Shown here: piece after piece, positions 22,049 through 33,691 of the stretch
Layout of the letters: each line of letters opens with the position of its first letter
How positions within the stretch are numbered: the stretch's first letter is position 1
Assembly (NCBI GenBank): GCA_003988855.1
Contig: QYAI01000168.1
Location: 1-52,914 of the forward strand
Length of the DNA stretch: 52,914 nucleotides
Direction: 5' to 3'
From: Arachnopeziza araneosa
Lineage: Eukaryota; Ascomycota; Leotiomycetes; Helotiales; Arachnopezizaceae
Notes under the pieces: generated by a model
Told to the model about the DNA's origin: nothing
Database searches by the model: none
The model's input: only the letters and a program-made list of their open reading frames with translations
Position numbers and translations under genes: made by a program

Positions 22049-23705
22049 TCATACATTTATCTTCTCTAGTTCTGTCCATATTTTCTCAATGTATCGGATT
22101 CCAACGAGAATACCATCATCATCGTCCAGCTCGTCTTCATCGCCAAAGGAATTGTCGGAATTATCAAGGCATGTGAGGCACGACACCACCATCCCAGCAT
22201 AAACTTTGCCCATAGTTTGCGGCAACGTCTCTCGTGCCATTCCTACCAACACACTCTTAGTCTTCATTGCTCTGGAGCGTACATCTCTCGAGTCGCCATT
22301 GATATCGATCTCCAATTGTCTCAATGGCGTAAACGACTGAGTGTCCTCTGACCACTGAAGAAGCGACGACCAAATCCCAATCTCCAACAGAATGAGTCCA
22401 AGCGAATATATGTCGTGTTGCATCACATAATCCTCATCGGGTCTTTTTCCTTGCCGGCTTGGATGCCGATAAAGATTCTTCTCCCATGAATCATCACCCG
22501 TTCGACTTGTTCGGCCCTCAGCCAAGCGAAAACGTTCGAAACCAATCAAGAACGGCCACTTGTTCTCTAAGTGCGCGCTTTCTTCTACAACAATGACTGT
22601 TTCTGGTCGAATATTTTTATGCACGAATGACGATGCGTGGACGAGCATAACGGCTCTGGACATCTGTCGTGCGAGCTGAAGACGTTGATTTAGTGTGTAT
22701 GGCGCTCGTGAGATGAGCAGATCTCGAAGGCTATGCGGATTCCGGCAATTTGGGGGAATAATGAAGGCAAATTGGTATATAGGAATTTTGCCTCGGGATT
22801 TGATAACACCGTGACAGCGAAGGAGACCAAAGATGACCGGCTCGATAGCTTGCAACATTAGGGCAATGTTTCCTATGTCTCTGCGGGCTGTTCTGTAGCC
22901 CGAGTTTGTATTCTGAACGATAGTATCTAGCACTAGCGTGTCGTTGATGTTAGGGTCAAAGGTAAGGTAGGCCGAGCAGAAAGGTATTGCTTGCTGGAAA
23001 GGAAAATCGTCATCTATGAGGAGTTCTGATGCTGCCCTATGCTCTACTAACGATCTGCTCTCGTTAACAATACTTCTTAGACTCTTCAGGGACCGGATAG
23101 CTCTTGCTGAATCAGTGGAAACCACGTCCTGAGTTTCCATGAGATTGTCTAACGTCGGGCTGGACATTCGAGCCATCATATACCAAGATATGTCAAACTC
23201 CTTCCACCACTTATCTAAATCATGCATGGTCTTTTCCAAGCTAGATTTTGCCCATGCTACGTATTTGAATTTTCTGCCAATACCTTTGCTGAGAAACTGT
23301 ACCATATAGTTTCCTTGCTTTGGGCCTTCAACCAGGCCACCTATTTCTTCCTTTGCCGCTTGAAGCTTGATATCTAGAACGGACAGGATCCGCATTTGGT
23401 GCATCTGGAATGGCTCATTGAGACCATCCCATACTTGATGCATGAAATCCAGCTGGTATTCGATCTTGAGGCAGAATCCTTCGAGTTGAAGTGCAACCTC
23501 AGTTATCTCTTCTTCGGCATTGGCAAATGCACGGTACAGTGCCACGAGAGTTTTCGCATGGCTATATGTACGTTCAAGTTAGTACCAGTTTATGTTAAAG
23601 AGAGAATTTAAGCATCGCATCTTTGGAGTAACGCTGGCAAGAAAGCACAGACCTGATACAGAGCACAAGGACCTTAGCGGCCGCTGCCCCAGAAGCAGGG
23701 TCCAT
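22049..23705 (-). CDS. Helical N-terminal domain plus pseudokinase (MLKL-like architecture)
   Basis: Model: complement of 22049-23561 and 23653-23705; 521 residues. The 91-base intron has a perfect TACTAAC branch site. The start is MDPASGAAAAKVLVLCISHA, a hydrophobic helix leading into about 170 strongly helical residues that could form a HeLo-like bundle. From about 215 a protein-kinase fold follows, but the catalytic HRD is HKN (332-334, VHKNIRPETV), DFG is GFE (358-360), and no glycine loop or clear ATP-binding lysine is seen; the APE region (YRHPSRQGK) and the helix-F motif DIYSLGLILLEIG remain. It is therefore a probable pseudokinase. The tail has an acidic run (DEDELDDDD). Helical-bundle plus pseudokinase is the layout of the necroptosis executioner MLKL and of fungal HeLo-type death proteins; function here is inferred. 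It is divergently paired with an active kinase gene. Confidence 0.75.
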
Positions 23706-24049
23706 AGCTACTTCAACTCATTTGGGCAAGGGCAGCTAGCAGGGATGAGAGATACCTGGCCTGGGTCAGTGGCTGGTTTGATCAAGAAACTTGTCCGTAG
23801 CCGCACGAGCAGCATGAATGATTACGGAGGCCATCAGGCTGTCTGCAGAAGGTTGTGATCGCGCTTATCGACAGCCGCGATTCTGGTAGAGGAGATGCGG
23901 GGTCCAGTGCTTCAGCCACGCGCGCTTAGGCGCAGCCAGACGTGTCCAAGGCCTACAGAATCAGTAGTCCTGCTCAAAGACAAGGCCGGCTGCGGATCTT
24001 CTTCAAAGTGGGCTGTGCTCGAAATACAGGCGAACCTACGCAATGAAGC
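23706..24049. promoter_or_regulatory. Shared 344-base region between divergent pseudokinase and kinase genes
   Basis: The two start codons point away from each other and lie 344 bases apart, so the promoters must be close or overlapping. The region is more GC-rich than other intergenic DNA here and has a NotI-like GCGGCCGC just inside the pseudokinase exon 1. No named binding site is identified. Co-expression is a reasonable inference. Confidence 0.5.
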
Positions 24050-27000
24050 ATGGATGATTATTTGGACGACCAGAAGCTCGAAGTATCCTACGAGGACCCG
24101 CATGCTGTACACCACTGTTCCTACCGAAGCGATCGAACACGAGGAGAGCGCAAGGTTCTGATAGAAGAGCGATGGTTCATTCAAGACAAGTCTCTTGGCT
24201 CTGGTGCATTCGGCAACGTTCGACTTCATTCTACATCTGACGGCAGACAACGTGCTGTCAAGGCTGTCCTGAAAAGCACCGCGGATAAATATGGCATCGA
24301 TTATAAGGAAGAGATAAGGGCTCTCACAAAGTTCTCTCGGGCAAAGGTAGATTAATTGCAGGGAGAGGAACAATTGAGGCACAAGACTAATACGAAACGA
24401 CTTGTAGTATGCCCAGCATGGTCTTTTCGTGGATTTTCTTGGGTGGTACGAGAATAATGATTTCGTTTTCCTTGCTATGGAATACCTCCCCATCGGAGAT
24501 CTAAGTAACCTGGAAGGTCAAAAGACTGAGGCAGATGTTAAAGCAATCTGCAATCAGCTTTTAGAGGGCCTAGAGATCATGCACGCGAATGGTTTCATGC
24601 ATCGTGATCTTAAGCCACAGGTGTGTAATTTTCCAGCTTCGTTCCAAATTCCAGGCTGTCCAACTAATATATAGCCATAGAATATATTTGTTGTACAGAC
24701 CGAGCCTTGGTGGATCAAGATTGGGGACTTTGGCATTTCAAAACGCGCCAAGCCAGAACCGGGGACAATTCGAATAGGCACTCATATTGGAACCGAAGGC
24801 TACACAGCTCCAGAGGTTGATCTGGACAATGCAGCAATTCTCGGCTGCAACACTGAGAAGGAGAGCTCTGTTAAGAGACCTTATGTGTACACGAATGCTG
24901 TGGATATCTGGTCGCTGGGTTGCGTCTTGTACGAATTGGTCGCTAACCGATTGCCGTTCGCCCCAACGTCGCCTAGAATCCTCAGGAGGTACTGCAAGGG
25001 CAAGATATCGTTCCCGAGAGAAATACTTGATGGCAAGATACATGAGAGTGGTATCGAGCTCATACAGCAGTTCCTAACTCCGACCCCGCAGCTTCGACCA
25101 TCAGCAGTTCAAGCCCAAATGTCCAATTGGTTTGCAGAGACAAGCGAACCGGCTACAAAAGAAGCTCTATCAGCCCCGCGGTCAACATCAGGTACTTCTC
25201 AATCCACTGCAGCACGCATAACAGAGATGAGTAAGCCGGCCGTAAGAGAAGTATTATCAGCACCACACTCAACGGTTGACACATCCAAAACTACTGTCTC
25301 GCCAATGATAGAGACGAGCAAACCGGCTATGAAAGAAGTCCAATCAGCATCGCAAGGGACAATTAAGATATCCAAATCTTTAGCAACCCCCGTTTTAGGG
25401 ACAAGTACCCCGGTTATAAAAGAACTGCTATCAGCACCACAATCAACAGCTGACGCATCCAAGCCTAACCCGACACCCACAATAGAGGTCAGCGAAAGGG
25501 TTGGGGCAGAAGTTCCGTCAGTATCAATCCCGAATAGCTCAAACCTTCAGCTCCAGTCAAACAATGCATTCAGCCTTCGAACTCCCAGAGGACTTGGAAT
25601 TGATATGCGCAGTCCGGACAAAAAACTTGCTGCAGAGACGAGCAAGCGGGCGATAGGAGCAGTGCTGCCACCACAATCCAGAGTAATGGCTCCTAGTGCG
25701 ACGTCTCTTACGCGTACAAGACGAAGAGATTCGAAGCCAGGAATTCAGAGCATGAGAAGACAAAACAAAGAAACTTCACCATCGACGACAACATTTAACG
25801 AGAGCAATTTTAGTTCCGTCGCATATTCATCTAATACGACCGAGTCTATTCAGAATCATGCCACAGACACAATTGAAGGGAGCAACGAAGTTAAAGCGCT
25901 CTACCAGGTGCTAGCAAGATCAGAGGCGGAGCTTGGTCCCAACCACTGGATCACTTACGATATTCTCATGGATCTCGCGGTTGTACTTCAGAGTCAAAAA
26001 ATGAATGCCGAGGCGGAACCGCTTTTCCGGCGTGTGCTTGCAAAACTTGAGATGGTTTTAGGACCAGACCACTCTCACACGCGCGATATTGTGCTCGATC
26101 TTGCCGACGTTCTTTTCGCGCAGAATAAGTTTACCGAAGCCGAGGTGTTCTTGCGACGAGCTCTTACAGGGTTTGAGGCAGAACAAGGTCCGGCCGGCAA
26201 GGAAACAAACACTACTGTACTCAATCTCGCTTTGGTTCTCACACTACAAAAACAGTACGACGAGGCTGTCGTACTCTACCGTCGAGCACTTGCAGGATCC
26301 GAGGCAGAGCTCGGCTCGGAGCACCAAGAAACACGTCAGATTGTCCTCGATCTTGCTGGGGCGCTGACAAGACAGGACAAGGTTGCTGATGCCGAGATTC
26401 TTTACCGCCGAGCGCATGCAGGGTCTGAGGCAGAGCTTGGCTCAGAACATATCGATACACGAGGTATCATCCCTGATCTTGCCTGGGTGCTTTACTCACA
26501 AGACAAACATGATGAGGCAGAGTTACTCTGCAGGCGAGATCTAGCCATGGCTGAGGCTGGCCCAGAAAATCCACACACTCTTAAAGTTATTTTTGCTCTC
26601 GTGATGGTTCTGCTCAATGGGCTAGAAAATTACAAGGAGGCCGAAGATTTCAGTTGGTGTGCTCTTGAAAGATCTAGGCTAGAGACGAGACCAGGATTTC
26701 ATTTCTGTTTCTTTCTTTGTCTTACCTCAGCCCTCTACCTCCAAGACAAAGATGATGAGGCTCACTTGCTCTTTCAGCAAGTGCTTGTAGAGTTAAGGCT
26801 AGCGTCAGACATGGATTACTATAACGAGGTCAAAGAAGCTATCTCTGACAAGCTGGAGATTGAGGATCGTTCCCCTGTTAAACCATTGTTTCAGTGTGCT
26901 CGAGACGGACATGACGCGGTGGTCAAAGTACTTGTTGAAAAAGGCACGGATATTAATGCAAAAGATGAAAACAGTGGAAAAGCTCCACTATTGGTAGCGG

Positions 27001-27836
27001 CTCAAAATGGCCATGAAGCTGTAGTTCAGCTACTGCTAGAAAATGGTGCAGACGTGACAGCAACGGAAAATAACGGGTGGACTCCACTTCACGTCGCAGC
27101 CCAGTATGGGCATGAAGCGGTCGTCGCATTGCTACTTGAGAATGATATAGTGCACCCCGACTCCAAAGACAACAAGGGGTTGACTCCGCTGTGCTGGGCT
27201 ATTGATAGTGGCAACGAAGCTATTGTGCGGCTGCTACTCACAAAAGGTGTCAACATTGAAATAAGAGACCAATGGGGCCAAACTGCATTGATTCTCGCTT
27301 CTAGTCAGGGTCACAAAGATGTCGTTCAGGTATTGCTAGAAAATGGGGCTCGAATAGAGTCGGAGGATATAGACGATCGAAATTCACTGTTGTGGGCCGC
27401 AAGAAAAGGGCATGGGCCTGTCGTACAGCTCCTCCTAGAAAAGGGTGCAAATATTGAAACTGAAGATAAGTGGGCTTTAACACCTCTTTTCCTCGCTGCC
27501 AAATCTGGGCACGTTTCTGCTACTCAGGTGCTGCTCGAAGCAGGTGCTCAAATCGAGGTAAAAGACAGCAGCGGCCGGACGCCACTATCCTGGGCAGCAA
27601 GAAACGGACATGAAGCCATAATACGTCTTCTTCTTGCCAAGGGTGCTAGCACCGAAGCCAAGGATATTTTGGGTTCAACGGCGCTGATGCTTGCTTCCAA
27701 ATCAGGGAATCCTGCGGCTTATCAAGTATTGTTTGACGCACAAGTCGAGGCGACGGATCCTGCAGGTGGAACAACCCTGCCATGGACTACGATTCAAGAA
27801 ATGAACAGTCTGACGGTCACAGCATCCAGGACATGA
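24050..27836 (+). CDS. Ser/Thr protein kinase - repeat linker - TPR - ankyrin fusion protein
   Basis: Model: 24050-24346, 24408-24620, 24681-27836; 1221 residues, both introns in phase 0. Kinase domain about 44-315: glycine loop GSGAFG (50-55), AVK with Lys71, HRDLKPQN (Asp166), DFG (186-188), GTEGYTAPE, and DIWSLGCVLYEL; all catalytic residues are present. Residues 323-438 are four 29-residue tandem repeats rich in Ser, Thr and Pro. About 574-900 holds some seven 42-residue TPRs of the kinesin-light-chain type (AEAEPLFRRVL...LGPDH). About 905-1205 holds nine ankyrin repeats (TPLHVAAQYGHEAVV type). TPR and ankyrin arrays are the usual sensor part of fungal NLRs; here a kinase stands where a NACHT or NB-ARC ATPase would be expected. 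Probable cytosolic sensor kinase; ligand and substrate unknown. The neighbouring pseudokinase is an obvious candidate partner. Confidence 0.88.
25137..25484 (+). repeat. Four 87-base (29-residue) in-frame tandem repeats
   Basis: Each unit encodes a variant of ETSKPAMKEVLSAP followed by about 15 Ser/Thr-rich residues. Four complete copies follow each other without gaps and a degenerate fifth begins EVSERVGAEVPS. The copies differ at many positions, so the array is not recent. It forms a flexible, phosphorylatable linker between kinase and TPR regions. Confidence 0.75.
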
Positions 27837-28982
27837 TCTGGGGGGTCGGTGTAAATCATACAATGTCTTGCCGCATTTAAATTGGAAACTATACACTTAC
27901 GAAGGGGCATAAGGTTTGTAAATGAGCATATGACGGCCCTAGATAAAAGGGAGTGATGTTGATATGATGGTACGCATTTGGCCTTAGCTGATCTGTGAAT
28001 GAAAAATCATTCAAGCTCGATTTGTATATACATGAGGATAAGAATGAAATAAAGATACGTTCATGCGGCTGAATATCTAATGTCACATTTTGGGACAGAG
28101 CAGTTCCACCTCTTTCATTTACTTCACCGCTTTAAATCAGAAGAAGTCTAGAATTGGGGGTACTTCACGGTGAATTTACTCTTCAATAGCAAATGATGCT
28201 TTGCGCAAAGAAAAAGAGTGTCCTGAATTATTCTAGATTTCTTTCAAGATGAATCTCTTTCTCGATAAACATTTTTAAGAACAATGCTGGATGGAGCCAA
28301 GGTGGACGAGTTAAGACGAGTCAAAATATTCGAGGGAGAAATTATGCAGAGGAGATTTCGAAGGATAAGACAATCATGAGTCTTCTATAGAACATGTAGA
28401 GGCCGCTCAGAAGCTGCAACTATTCTTTAGTACCTGATGTCTGGTTGTAGACTTCGTTAGAGAGCAGAACACAAGCAGCATAACCGAAAGGAACGTGAGG
28501 ATATTAAGTGATCAACAAGAACTCGAGATGATGTAATACAGAAAGAAAAAATCCGGTTCAGAAGTGTTCCGGTTATGGCGTGATGCCTCAAGCGCCAGGA
28601 TCAGACAGCAGAAGAGCGGTAAGAAAGAGAGTGTGAATTCAACACCTATATCGAATCTTGATTCAACCGTCGCATGTGCTCCTTGCTCAGTAGGCAACTT
28701 GCAAATAAGCCAATCTTGACGTGCTCGTGTGGTGGATCCCCAGCTCTGTCAGAAAATGTTCTTGCTGTTTCATGATTCCGGATCAAAGAAATTCCTTCTT
28801 ATCCCACTTATCACGTCTCACCTGCGCTGACCCCAGGGGGGGTACGAATACCCTATCACTTTATCTAGGGTTCTTTTATAGGTGCCTAGATGCCGCGAAG
28901 CATTGCCCATGTCCCTGCGTGATGGCACCCTCGCACCTAGTATAAATCGGACGTGGAAACCCCAACAAGATTTTTCTTCATC
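27837..28982. other. Intergenic region, no gene seen
   Basis: About 1.15 kb between two plus-strand genes. The last 250 bases should hold the promoter of the MFS gene. Short minus-strand frames at 27889-28086 and 28512-28697 show no domain signal. Confidence 0.45.
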
Positions 28983-30737
28983 ATGTCTCACTCCGACGAG
29001 ATAACGCCGTTACTCGACAACGACGAAAATGTTACGCCAGTATCCAAACCTCCCCAATCGAGATTCGATAGCCCGATATGGATCGTCTTGTCGCTCAGCG
29101 CTGCAATGCTCTTACTGGAGATGGCAAACTATATGTCGATTGCTCCGGCGACGGCGATCTTAGAAGACATTGTTTGTAAGCAGTACTATGTATCTTTGAA
29201 GGAATCGGGTGCAGTGGATTGTAAAATCGAGCCAATTCAGAGTGAAGTGGCGCTTCTCATTGCGTGGAGAGAAGCCCTAGAAATGATTCCAGGTACGTGC
29301 TTATTGTTACCTTTTTAAACCTGGCATCGTTACTGAACTGCATTCCTCCAGGGATTCTATGCGCAATTCCTTATGGAGCTCTCGCCGATCGTATTGGTCG
29401 CAGAAAAGTCATGCTGCTTGCGCTGCTTGGGGGTTTCTTGGGTGACAGCTGGACTAGAGTTGTGTGTAAGTGCGATTGTGTAGATTTACCTCCATTTGTC
29501 CCATCAACCCGACGAAAATCGTGCCTCGGCCAAACCACTGATAGATAGGTTTAGTGTGGTTTCCAAATATCTTTCCCCTACGTGCAACTTGGTTTTCTGG
29601 ACTTTGGCAACTGCTCGGTGGAGGTGCAACTACACTAAATTCATTGCTATTTGTCGTGGTTGCCGATATCTGTCCAGTTGAACAAAGGTACGAATCTCTG
29701 GCGATGGTCTAGAAAGAGAAAGAGGATCAAAATTGACTGATATATAGAACAACCGCTTTTTCCCACCTTTACACTGCTTTCGTGGCATCGGAGCTTCTGG
29801 CGGTGCCAATTGGCGCGGCTCTGATGACCATCAACCCCTGGGTCCCCTATCTGGGATCTTCTGTAGTCTTTCTTGTTGCAAGCTGCCTTACTTTTTTCAT
29901 AGTCCCTGAAACCATTTCCGTCAAAGAAGATGTACAAAGAGATATCTCCGCCGATGAAATAGTTAATCTCCCAGACCAAAATACTGAAGCTATCTCTATA
30001 TCAACGATGATACACTCCTTGCGCAAGAATTTCGGCCAATTTTGCAAATCAACTACTTGGATTAAACAAAATAGGAGCGTACTTTTGGTTCTCTCGGCCT
30101 TTTTCGTAACTTATCTGGGAAGACAAGTTACTGTGGTTCTTCTTCAATATGCTTCCATAAGATGTCATTGGGATTATGTCCAGGTGAGTACTTCAAGTAT
30201 AATTACACTAAACTTGATTATACGAACACTAATCTTTGACCTGCGAAGGCCTCATATCTTCTCTCATTCCGGGCAGGCGTAAGCTTGATAGCTGTCACAA
30301 TTTTTACACCAATTCTATCCACCCTCCTTACTAAATACTTTCAAGTCGAACCTATTGTAAAAGACAAGCGGCTTACTCAAATAAGCGGTTTATCTGTTGT
30401 AGTGGGCTCCTTGATAACATTCTTAGCGACTTCTCCTATATTGATCATCGTAGGCCAATTCTTCTCTGCTCTCGGATTTACTTTCGTAGTCACGGCGAGA
30501 AGCTTTATTACAGTCATGGTAGATCAGAAGCATCGGGCAACTTTATACACCGGGATTTCAGCAATGACATATTGTGGTATGGTTGTTGGAGGCCCTCTAT
30601 TTGCGAAATCTTTCTCGTCGGGAATGAAATGGGGCGACTTTTGGCTAGGACTACCTTTCCTGGTTGCTTCAGGCTTGTTCTTACTTGCTACAATTGCTGC
30701 CTCTGCTGCTACTACATTGTCAGCAGAGACAACTTAA
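28983..30737 (+). CDS. MFS transporter of unknown substrate
   Basis: Model: 28983-29292, 29352-29465, 29549-29687, 29748-30183, 30249-30737; 495 residues, four introns of 59-83 bases. The acidic N-terminal tail (SDEITPLLDNDEN) carries a dileucine-like EITPLL that could act as a sorting signal. Twelve membrane helices are expected; motif A after helix 2 reads GALADRIGRRKVM, and WFSGLWQLLGGGATTLNSLLFVVVAD is the usual helix 4 region. The layout, with a long loop carrying Cys between helices 1 and 2 (CKQYY...VDCKIEP), resembles the fungal MFS group related to SLC46 carriers. The substrate is unknown. It lies just downstream of the kinase-TPR-ankyrin gene with no evident functional link. Confidence 0.85.
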
Positions 30738-31268
30738 AGAATATTAATTTTACTTTTTAGCTAACCTAGCATTATTGAGATCTCTTTCGACTACTTCCAT
30801 AATGAGGTGGATAAGCTTGGAAAGGGTGCCGCTGATGATACGGAATGGCAGATCTCTGTGAATAAAGAGTTTGCTTTGAACTTGTCGCACGTTAGATTAA
30901 AGTTATTTGCAAAACATGTATCTTTGTGGGGTTAGAGAATGATAAGATCATATCTACGAGAGCATGGTGTCAATTTTGTTGAAATAACTTTAATTCGTGT
31001 CTGTATTCACAAGTTTTCTTTGCTGCTCACCAGTGGAAATTCAATGTCATGAATAGATATCTAATGTCAAACTATCAAACTATCAAACTATCAAACTATC
31101 AACTGGAAAGATAATGCAGAAAATAGCAGAAAGCAAATAGAAAAAGCTACTATTTTATTCGCCACTACAAAGATCCATACACCTCAACAGTACTACTAAA
31201 ATTGCATGAGATATTACCCCCCCCCCCTCTTTCATCGCTTCTGGAGACGAGCAGACGCTAGTCGCATC
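30738..31268. other. Intergenic region with a short tandem repeat
   Basis: No gene is seen. It contains an 8-base tandem repeat at 31067-31102 and a poly-C run near 31216-31227. Confidence 0.45.
31067..31102. repeat. 8-base tandem repeat (caaactat), about four copies
   Basis: The word caaactat is reiterated head to tail about four and a half times in non-coding DNA. It looks like a simple microsatellite. Confidence 0.8.
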
Positions 31269-31965
31269 TCAGATCGAAGTCAGGAATTTTGCATTGGTTT
31301 CCTGAATTTGGCTGATCGAGTTGTTGATTTGCGCCACGAGTTCGGGAGAATTTGTCAAAGTGCCAGCGAGCTTAGTCAAGTATCTTACCAGTGGTTCCGT
31401 GAGAGAATTTAGCAACTGAATCCAAAGCTTGGCGAACGGCCTGAATAGAAACGAGACAACTATTTTACATTAGATCAAACATCTTATGTCGTAGGATTCT
31501 TTGGAAGACGTACCAGGAAAGAAGGTGTTGAGCACAGTGCTCGCCATCTATTCCATATTAGATAAAATATGGTTGTAGGTATCGAGGACTTGAGGAAGTA
31601 GGTTGGCATCATCGCTGCTAAGATCGATGTCTGGGCGCAATAACAGTGGGACTAGGCTTCTGGAAGCTGTGGTCAGGCATTCACCGACCCCTTGGAGACT
31701 TGTGAAAGTGTCCAAAATAGTCGGAGTTCCATTATTTACCGCGGCGCTGGCAACTTTACAAGAGCGGGTTAGTATAAGGGGTACTTTTGGGAAAGATTCA
31801 CTTACGCAAAGTAGCCATATTCTCATCAATACAAATGTCTAATTCAACTAGAGAAGTTTGTGGAGTCTTAATGAAATCTCCGTGTTTAGTGATCGTGATT
31901 AGTGCACACAACACTTGATTTCTCAAGCTGAGAATAGCGAGCACGGCTGGTATTGAGAAACGCAT
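31269..31965 (-). pseudogene. HsbA-like small secreted protein, apparently broken
   Basis: The start MRFSIPAVLAILSLRNQVLC is a signal peptide, followed by ITITKHGDF and an amphipathic helical domain like hydrophobic-surface-binding protein A. Exon 1 is 31806-31965; a 52-base intron (31754-31805) leads to exon 2, with TSLQGVGECLTTASRSLVP and PDIDLSSDDANLLPQVLD. Exon 2 then meets a TAG (after SNME) where relatives continue; CAG to TAG would explain it. Further coding-like sequence, ASTVLNTFFP and then LLNSLTEPLVRYLTKLAG...TNAKFLTSI, continues in other frames to a stop at 31269-31271, and I found no splice choice that joins all parts. Intact proteins of this kind coat hydrophobic surfaces and recruit hydrolases. 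A short functional product ending at the TAG cannot be excluded. Confidence 0.55.
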
Positions 31966-33235
31966 CTTTGAAAGAGTGTGGGCCTTTACAAAAGAGAGAG
32001 TGATACACTGGGGAACTTTGTAAATGAATGAAGACAAGAAAAAACTTTGAACAGTCGATGGTGAGAATATTGGCTCTCAGCTAACCATTATATACATCTC
32101 AAACTTCGTTACTACCTCCACTTTCCTACCGTCTTCATTTAAGGTTCTTCGACCATCTTACTCGGCTATTCTCTTCGGCTCTATATAGTTATGATCAAAA
32201 GAATCAAACTAGCGGTTCTACAGTACCACAAGTTTATCGGAAGGCAAATTCTGCAGTTTGATAGCATACATTCCCAGGGATGGCTTGCGAACGCCTAGCG
32301 TTGTTTTCATTTCATGTCGCTTTCTCCACCGTCCGAGATTTCCGATAATATCTCACTTGGATATGCTGAGCTAACACATCTAGAACGTGTTCCAGAGGGC
32401 TTTGTTCAACTGTTTGCGTCGCTTTAGTTCCTTCGGTCTATGATTCATGGCGTTGTAAGGGGCTCGGCTGGGGCCGGTCGTTAGCCGAGCGTTGTTGTAG
32501 CTGAGGGTCTTAAGAGCACTACCTGTCCCGCGTAACTACTAGGTAGTAGATAATAGATGTGAGGGGCAGTTTAGATCAAATCATTTTCATACTTATTTAG
32601 TAAACTCAAGCCCAGTCATTCTCCTATCGTATGTAGGAGATCAATTCAAACAAACTTGACATACGCTATTGGCTGCCCTCTCTGTAACATAAGATTTATG
32701 ATATGTTATGAAAACTTAGAGAACCAGTTGACAAGATCATAAACCTAGCATTTTGTTGACGAGTACTAGCTGCATATCTTTCAGCCTCCAAGGCTAGTAA
32801 ACAAGACGATGCAAGCTGACTTCTTTACTTTAGTCAACGAGAATGTTAAGCTCTCATATATATATATAGAGGATATAGGCTTCGGCTCGACAAGATCCAA
32901 TATATACGCACGGTATCGGGGGTTACTTCATTTCTTTTCTTAGTAAAGATATCAGATATCGCTTTTCTCCGTTAGAGTTGTAGGTAATATTATATGGAAT
33001 CTATCAACTAGGGTCTTTCTAGTGTAGGTGGCGGTGTTATTTTGATATATTATTCAGAAAGAGAGTATATGATCCGGTACGGATATAGTCTACGTCTTCA
33101 AGATTAATATTGACTATGAATCGGATAATTATTGAGATCATCTACTCTATTCTGGATGTCTTTCCGAGTCTCCAGAGCTCCACTGATCTCTCAATGCCGA
33201 GCTGTTTGTTGCATGGCTGTCTCACTCTTAGCGGC
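31966..33235. other. Intergenic AT-rich DNA
   Basis: About 1.27 kb without a supportable gene. Contains a TA microsatellite near 32860 and a GC-rich 8-base inverted repeat (GCTCGGCT at 32462-32469, AGCCGAGC at 32483-32490) in AT-rich surroundings. It may be remains of a repeat element. Confidence 0.4.
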
Positions 33236-33691
33236 TCAGGCGAAATCCATTTCTTGAGTACACTGTACAGGTTTTGTAAGTTTCCTACTTTGCCATTTCA
33301 AACTCCCTGACCTATGGATATGAAGTTTCAGATAAAGCCATGAAAATACCAAGAGCTTATGAACGAAATTTAACGTCTTCTTTCCATTCCCCTTGCTCAA
33401 AATTCCAGTTTCCACGGATTTTAAGCAAGCTTCGTAAAATGTACCATTGTCATCGTTATCTGTGCTAAGTTCAGCTCGCGCATAATTCATCAAGCTATTG
33501 AATATATCTTGAACTTTAGTTATATGATAAGACAGAATTCCTAAAAGCGTATTTCGCAGATCAGAATGAAAATACATGGCCAAGCAGTAGGACTTTAATT
33601 TAAGGTACAAATTAAACAGAAATTTGGCAACGACTTGCATCACGTCGACATACAAATGGGATAAAAAGTTTTCGATCGTAAAGGAAATCAA
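33236..33691 (-). CDS. Hypothetical protein fragment, 151 codons
   Basis: A minus-strand frame of 151 codons with protein-like composition, for example DIFNSLMNYARAELSTDND, then GTFYEACLKSVETGILSKG. The region is otherwise AT-rich, so a frame of this length is suggestive but not decisive. I do not recognise a family. It could be an exon of a larger decayed gene: no good upstream exon or signal is seen, and the C-terminal half (KWQSRKLTKPVQC) looks less coding. There is no conserved context. Confidence 0.3.
   Translation of the reverse strand: MISFTIENFLSHLYVDVMQVVAKFLFNLYLKLKSYCLAMYFHSDLRNTLLGILSYHITKVQDIFNSLMNYARAELSTDNDDNGTFYEACLKSVETGILSKGNGKKTLNFVHKLLVFSWLYLKLHIHRSGSLKWQSRKLTKPVQCTQEMDFA

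Noticed and set aside
32462..32490. GC-rich hairpin as a terminator or regulatory RNA
   Set aside because: Only 8-base arms with a 13-base loop, no adjacent transcript, and rho-independent terminators do not apply to nuclear genes.
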